Shown one piece after another: positions 6,804 to 9,466 of a stretch of 9,466 nt of DNA. A program made the translations under genes and the position numbers. The notes under the pieces are model-generated. The model saw only the letters and a program-made list of their open reading frames with translations. It ran no database searches and was not told the origin of the DNA. Every line of letters starts with the position of its first letter. Within the stretch, counting starts at the first letter, position 1. The DNA is from Chitinophagaceae bacterium (GTDB lineage Bacteria > Bacteroidota > Bacteroidia > Chitinophagales > Chitinophagaceae), in contig JAOQAL010000072.1 of the NCBI GenBank assembly GCA_025963615.1, positions 1 to 9,466 on the forward strand, read 5' to 3'.

Positions 6804-8354
6804 TTATTCAGCGCCATCTGCCTGGGCTCTTTGTACTGCATAGTTTCCAATGTTCTTTCCTACATCTAATCCCGTCTGGCAATCACTTCGGTAATGGATA
6901 CCCGCCAACATTCTGGAAAGAGAGGCCTCCTGTGCCATTGCCTGGTACGCCGACGCTCTTTCGGGAACGAGATGAGAAAGCACGGTGGCCGCGGCACCAC
7001 TGAATGTCGAATGTCCTGACATATAAGATGGGAAATTGGGAATACCAGTTAGCGTTTTAATGTTTGGGTTCATTTGTGTCGGCCTGGGATTGAAATAAAA
7101 ATATTTTGTATCCCAGCACACAATGGAGGCATCCATTAATGCCATATTTAACAAGGCCAGATTCCTTGCCCATCTTACTTCGCTATAATTTTTCTTAATA
7201 AAATCTTCCGCAGCTATTGCATCCCAATGGCCGGGCGGGGTAGCAGTGGCTACGCCATCGGCCCAGAAATGAACAATCCTGTAATGTTCCCTTGTATCAT
7301 CCTGGGTATATTTATAGATCTCTTCGGTTTCATCCTTCATTTGCTGACTGGATGTGGAAGGCGGCGGACCGGGACGAAGCGAAATGGCTGTAACCGAATC
7401 AAACAAAAAAGCTTTTACTTTCCCGAACAACGGCAGCATTGGCGGACGGTGTGGACTTTCCAGACTATACCAGGGCGTTTCCCCTCTGGCAATACAATCT
7501 GTTTCCAGTTGTGTCCATAGCACCTGATTTCCTATAGCAGCACCTGCCCTATCACCGCGGGCCCTTGCCACAAATTTTTGTGCTACAGCTTTTCCCAGTG
7601 CTTCGCCTGCTTCGATGTCGCTACGGACATTGGCGCCGGAAATGATACGGGCCCGTTTATGTTCTTCTGCTTTTTGCTGAATAAAATCCTGGTCGCCCGG
7701 GAAAAGTAATTTCAGCATTTCAACGGAAACGCCTTCCACCACGGCATCCTCAGAAGGATAAGATGGAAGGTTTGATTTAGGAATCAAAACATTTACCGAA
7801 GAGTCTGCATTATAAGGCGCTTTGCGGTTGTACAACGTTTTATAATACCAGGCAGAAACCAAACCATCATATTGTGCAGCGCTCACATAAGCGTAAGCCC
7901 TGGCAGCGTAAGGCGGGTTGGCAAATGGAAACTGAGGATAGGCCAACGGGTTATTAGCGCTGGGAAAAGGATAGGTGTCATCTTCATTCTGATAAGGTGG
8001 CAGATTATGTTTAGCTACCAGCGTACGCAAGATTTCATTCCAGCGAAGCACTGCGCCGGCACTCCAGTACTTTACGAGATCTTTTTCCTCCGTTGTCAAA
8101 TCCTGTTGCCAGGCTTTGATTTCGTTGACCTGTGCAATATAATCCGGCGTATTTGTTGCGACAGGTGCGGCAACAACGATATCAGTAGGCGCTGCAAGAA
8201 GTATGGGCATCCAGTTCCCTGCATTCAAATCGTTATCCCCCGGTGCCAGTGCGGCAATATGATCAGTCCGGCCTGTAATGTTTTTAGAACAGGCGGCCAT
8301 CATCAGCGTGACTATGACCAGGCCTGTTATTGAAGAACGAACAATATTTTTCAT
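6804..8354 (-). CDS. Vanadium-dependent haloperoxidase / PAP2-family lipoprotein
   Basis: This 516-residue protein starts with a lipoprotein signal (LMMAAC, lipidated Cys22), so it should be anchored in the envelope. The C-terminal half has the full PAP2/vanadium haloperoxidase site: K417-x6-R424-P425, PSYMSGH (S446, G447, H448) and SR-x5-H-x3-D (R481, H487, D491). These residues bind vanadate in haloperoxidases, which oxidise halides with hydrogen peroxide, or phosphate in acid phosphatases. Trp414 and Phe441 sit at the spacings of Trp350 and Phe397 of the Curvularia inaequalis chloroperoxidase, which favours a chloroperoxidase-like site. Residues 151-266 are a gapless, degenerate copy of 396-511 (offset 245) that lacks the key Arg and both His. 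The length exceeds a simple PAP2 phosphatase and fits the bacterial haloperoxidase-like group. It is second in the operon, one base after the barrel gene stop (TGATATG), so translational coupling is likely. Haloperoxidase versus phosphatase activity cannot be settled from sequence. Confidence 0.88.
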   Translation of the reverse strand: MKNIVRSSITGLVIVTLMMAACSKNITGRTDHIAALAPGDNDLNAGNWMPILLAAPTDIVVAAPVATNTPDYIAQVNEIKAWQQDLTTEEKDLVKYWSAGAVLRWNEILRTLVAKHNLPPYQNEDDTYPFPSANNPLAYPQFPFANPPYAARAYAYVSAAQYDGLVSAWYYKTLYNRKAPYNADSSVNVLIPKSNLPSYPSEDAVVEGVSVEMLKLLFPGDQDFIQQKAEEHKRARIISGANVRSDIEAGEALGKAVAQKFVARARGDRAGAAIGNQVLWTQLETDCIARGETPWYSLESPHRPPMLPLFGKVKAFLFDSVTAISLRPGPPPSTSSQQMKDETEEIYKYTQDDTREHYRIVHFWADGVATATPPGHWDAIAAEDFIKKNYSEVRWARNLALLNMALMDASIVCWDTKYFYFNPRPTQMNPNIKTLTGIPNFPSYMSGHSTFSGAAATVLSHLVPERASAYQAMAQEASLSRMLAGIHYRSDCQTGLDVGKNIGNYAVQRAQADGAE

Positions 8355-8355
8355 A

Positions 8356-9294
8356 TCACTTGGTTTGATTGTTATTGGCGTCTGATTTTGATTTGCGGCT
8401 GAAATTCAGCACATAAAACAGGGCACCGTTTATTGTCAACGACTGCCCTGTATTTCTTCCTGCAATTACATAATTACCCCCTGCTACCAATGACAAACGA
8501 GGTGCAAAGGCCGGCGTATATTTAAAATTCACGCCGGCAGTAGTGGCGTTCATTTTATTACTGATGAAAGGCATATTATTCCTTGTAATATCAAATCCCC
8601 CCAGTGTTTCCATCCTGTTTAATACCGCTTCTGCAATGAGGTGATACGATCTGAGGCCGACCCTGAAATTGAATGTAGCGACGTCGGGCATGTCAACTTT
8701 ATCCGTTAAATGTGTTTCTGTCGTATAATAGGAAGTCCTGTCTATTTTAACATCACTCCTGTATACGTAGGTTGCGGAACCGGTAGCAAAGAATTTTCCA
8801 AACTGGAGGTCGCCCATTAGCCGGAACATCAAATTACTGCTATGCAACCCGATGGATAAAGGAAGATAATCCGCTACATAATTAGTAAGTGGTGTAGAAA
8901 AACCACCAATCGTAAAAAGCGTGAAAATTCCATTATCCCAACGCTGTTTAGCGACCGCGTATTTTACAAACAGGCTGAGATCCTGTACTCCTTTCTGGCC
9001 ATGAAGAGTACCGGCAGAAGCTTTCGTTATGACATAAGGCGCTCCAAAGAGCACATTCAGTCTTTTGGTAACGCCATAGTTGCCCATCAATCCAATCATT
9101 TGTGTGGAGACCGTTCCCAGGTTCCGGTTTTCTCTTTTCAATGTTCCTTCCCAGTAGTTCTTCCAGCTGCTGTAGCTATACAGGGGGCCGACACAAAACG
9201 CGTTTTTTTCCATCATGATAGCGTCAATGTCTGTTTGTGCGATTCCTAAGAAAGGTATCAACAGCAGGATCCCGATCATTATCTTTTTTGACAT
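8356..9294 (-). CDS. Outer-membrane beta-barrel protein, function unknown
   Basis: This 312-residue protein has a signal peptide (1-20, MSKK, hydrophobic core, ending GIAQ). The mature part is rich in alternating amphipathic strands with aromatic ends (for example YVYRSDVKI, LYSYSSWKNYW, GALFYVLNF), few hydrophobic helices and many Gly/Asn/Thr turns. That is the composition of an outer-membrane barrel of roughly 12 strands; the count is an estimate. The last strand ends in Phe and is followed by a hydrophilic tail of about 14 residues, unusual because barrels normally end at that aromatic. It somewhat resembles proteins annotated as transporters or phenol-degradation meta-pathway barrels, but I cannot assign a family. 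It is first in the operon with the haloperoxidase-like lipoprotein, so it may admit that enzyme's substrate or hold it at the outer membrane. The leader is a long A run with no Shine-Dalgarno sequence. Confidence 0.8.
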   Translation of the reverse strand: MSKKIMIGILLLIPFLGIAQTDIDAIMMEKNAFCVGPLYSYSSWKNYWEGTLKRENRNLGTVSTQMIGLMGNYGVTKRLNVLFGAPYVITKASAGTLHGQKGVQDLSLFVKYAVAKQRWDNGIFTLFTIGGFSTPLTNYVADYLPLSIGLHSSNLMFRLMGDLQFGKFFATGSATYVYRSDVKIDRTSYYTTETHLTDKVDMPDVATFNFRVGLRSYHLIAEAVLNRMETLGGFDITRNNMPFISNKMNATTAGVNFKYTPAFAPRLSLVAGGNYVIAGRNTGQSLTINGALFYVLNFSRKSKSDANNNQTK

Positions 9295-9365
9295 AACAGA
9301 TTTTTTTTTCGTCGGAAAATGTTTTCGAATTGTCTTACACGCCAGCCGTTTAACGGAAGCGTTTT
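9295..9365 (-). promoter_or_regulatory. Leader and probable promoter region of the barrel/haloperoxidase operon
   Basis: This is the only space between the hairpin at 9366 and the start codon at 9294. Its transcript would carry a run of nine A just before the start, typical of A/U-rich Bacteroidota translation starts. CCGTTTAACGG (9346-9356) is a palindrome that could be an operator. I see no good -7/-33 pair, so the promoter is inferred from position only. Confidence 0.35.
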
Positions 9366-9409
9366 AAATTCCCTGTTCAGCAATACAGATACTACTGAAC
9401 AGGGAATTT
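9366..9409. terminator. Perfect 15-bp inverted repeat, probable bidirectional terminator
   Basis: AAATTCCCTGTTCAG (9366-9380) and CTGAACAGGGAATTT (9395-9409) are exact inverted copies around a 14-base loop. Read on the plus strand the stem runs into TAATTTC, a fair U-rich tail; on the minus strand the tail is AAAACGC, with U only inside the stem. It most likely ends a leftward gene lying right of the window, insulating the operon. It could alternatively be a leader hairpin if the operon promoter lies beyond 9410. Confidence 0.7.
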
Positions 9410-9466
9410 TAATTTCAAAAAAGAAACTACCCGCATGGTTTATGCGCGCAGCACTCAATTCATTTA

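Noticed and set aside
6498..6869. Plus-strand open frame of 123 codons in the intergenic region
   Set aside because: It crosses the terminator hairpin, overlaps the 3' end of the haloperoxidase-like gene, has a composition unlike the real genes, and shows no motif.
7872..8333. Plus-strand 153-codon open frame opposite the haloperoxidase-like gene
   Set aside because: It is antisense to a well-supported coding region, with Cys/Arg-rich composition typical of a shadow frame.

Overview
The window looks like chromosomal DNA of a Bacteroidota bacterium, most likely from the Chitinophagales/Sphingobacteriales side. The evidence is a large secreted protein ending in a type IX secretion (T9SS) type A sorting domain, signal peptides ending in AQ, A/T-rich leaders with no clear Shine-Dalgarno sequences, a SprB-type adhesion repeat, and moderate GC. 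There are five protein genes that I trust, no tRNA or rRNA, no CRISPR array and no recognisable transposase.

Layout. Positions 1-510 are non-coding or decayed. They hold a diverged two-copy direct repeat (about 165 bp period) interleaved with small CCCGAT/ATCGGG hairpins. Positions 511-1608 (-) encode a calcineurin-like metallophosphoesterase. It diverges from 1721-4717 (+), a 998-residue secreted zinc metallopeptidase with SprB, Ig-like, FN3 and T9SS modules. Convergent with the peptidase is 4771-6381 (-), an exported GH37 trehalase. A 360-bp gap with small palindromes follows, ending in a good rho-independent terminator (6742-6767) that closes a two-gene minus-strand operon. In transcription order this operon is an outer-membrane beta-barrel protein (8356-9294) and a lipoprotein of the vanadium haloperoxidase/PAP2 family (6804-8354), separated by one base. 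A perfect 15-bp hairpin at 9366-9409 lies upstream of the operon.

Themes. Four of the five products appear to work outside the cytoplasm: the peptidase on the surface or outside, the trehalase in the periplasm, and the lipoprotein and barrel in the envelope. The cluster is not one pathway; it reads as envelope and nutrient-scavenging functions placed next to each other.

The most notable observation is in the haloperoxidase-like protein. Its two halves align without gaps at a fixed offset of 245 residues. The C-terminal half carries the complete vanadate/phosphate site, including the Trp and Phe typical of chloroperoxidase. The N-terminal half is a degenerate copy that has lost key residues. 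The second most notable is the repeat block at the left edge, which resembles a dispersed non-coding element.
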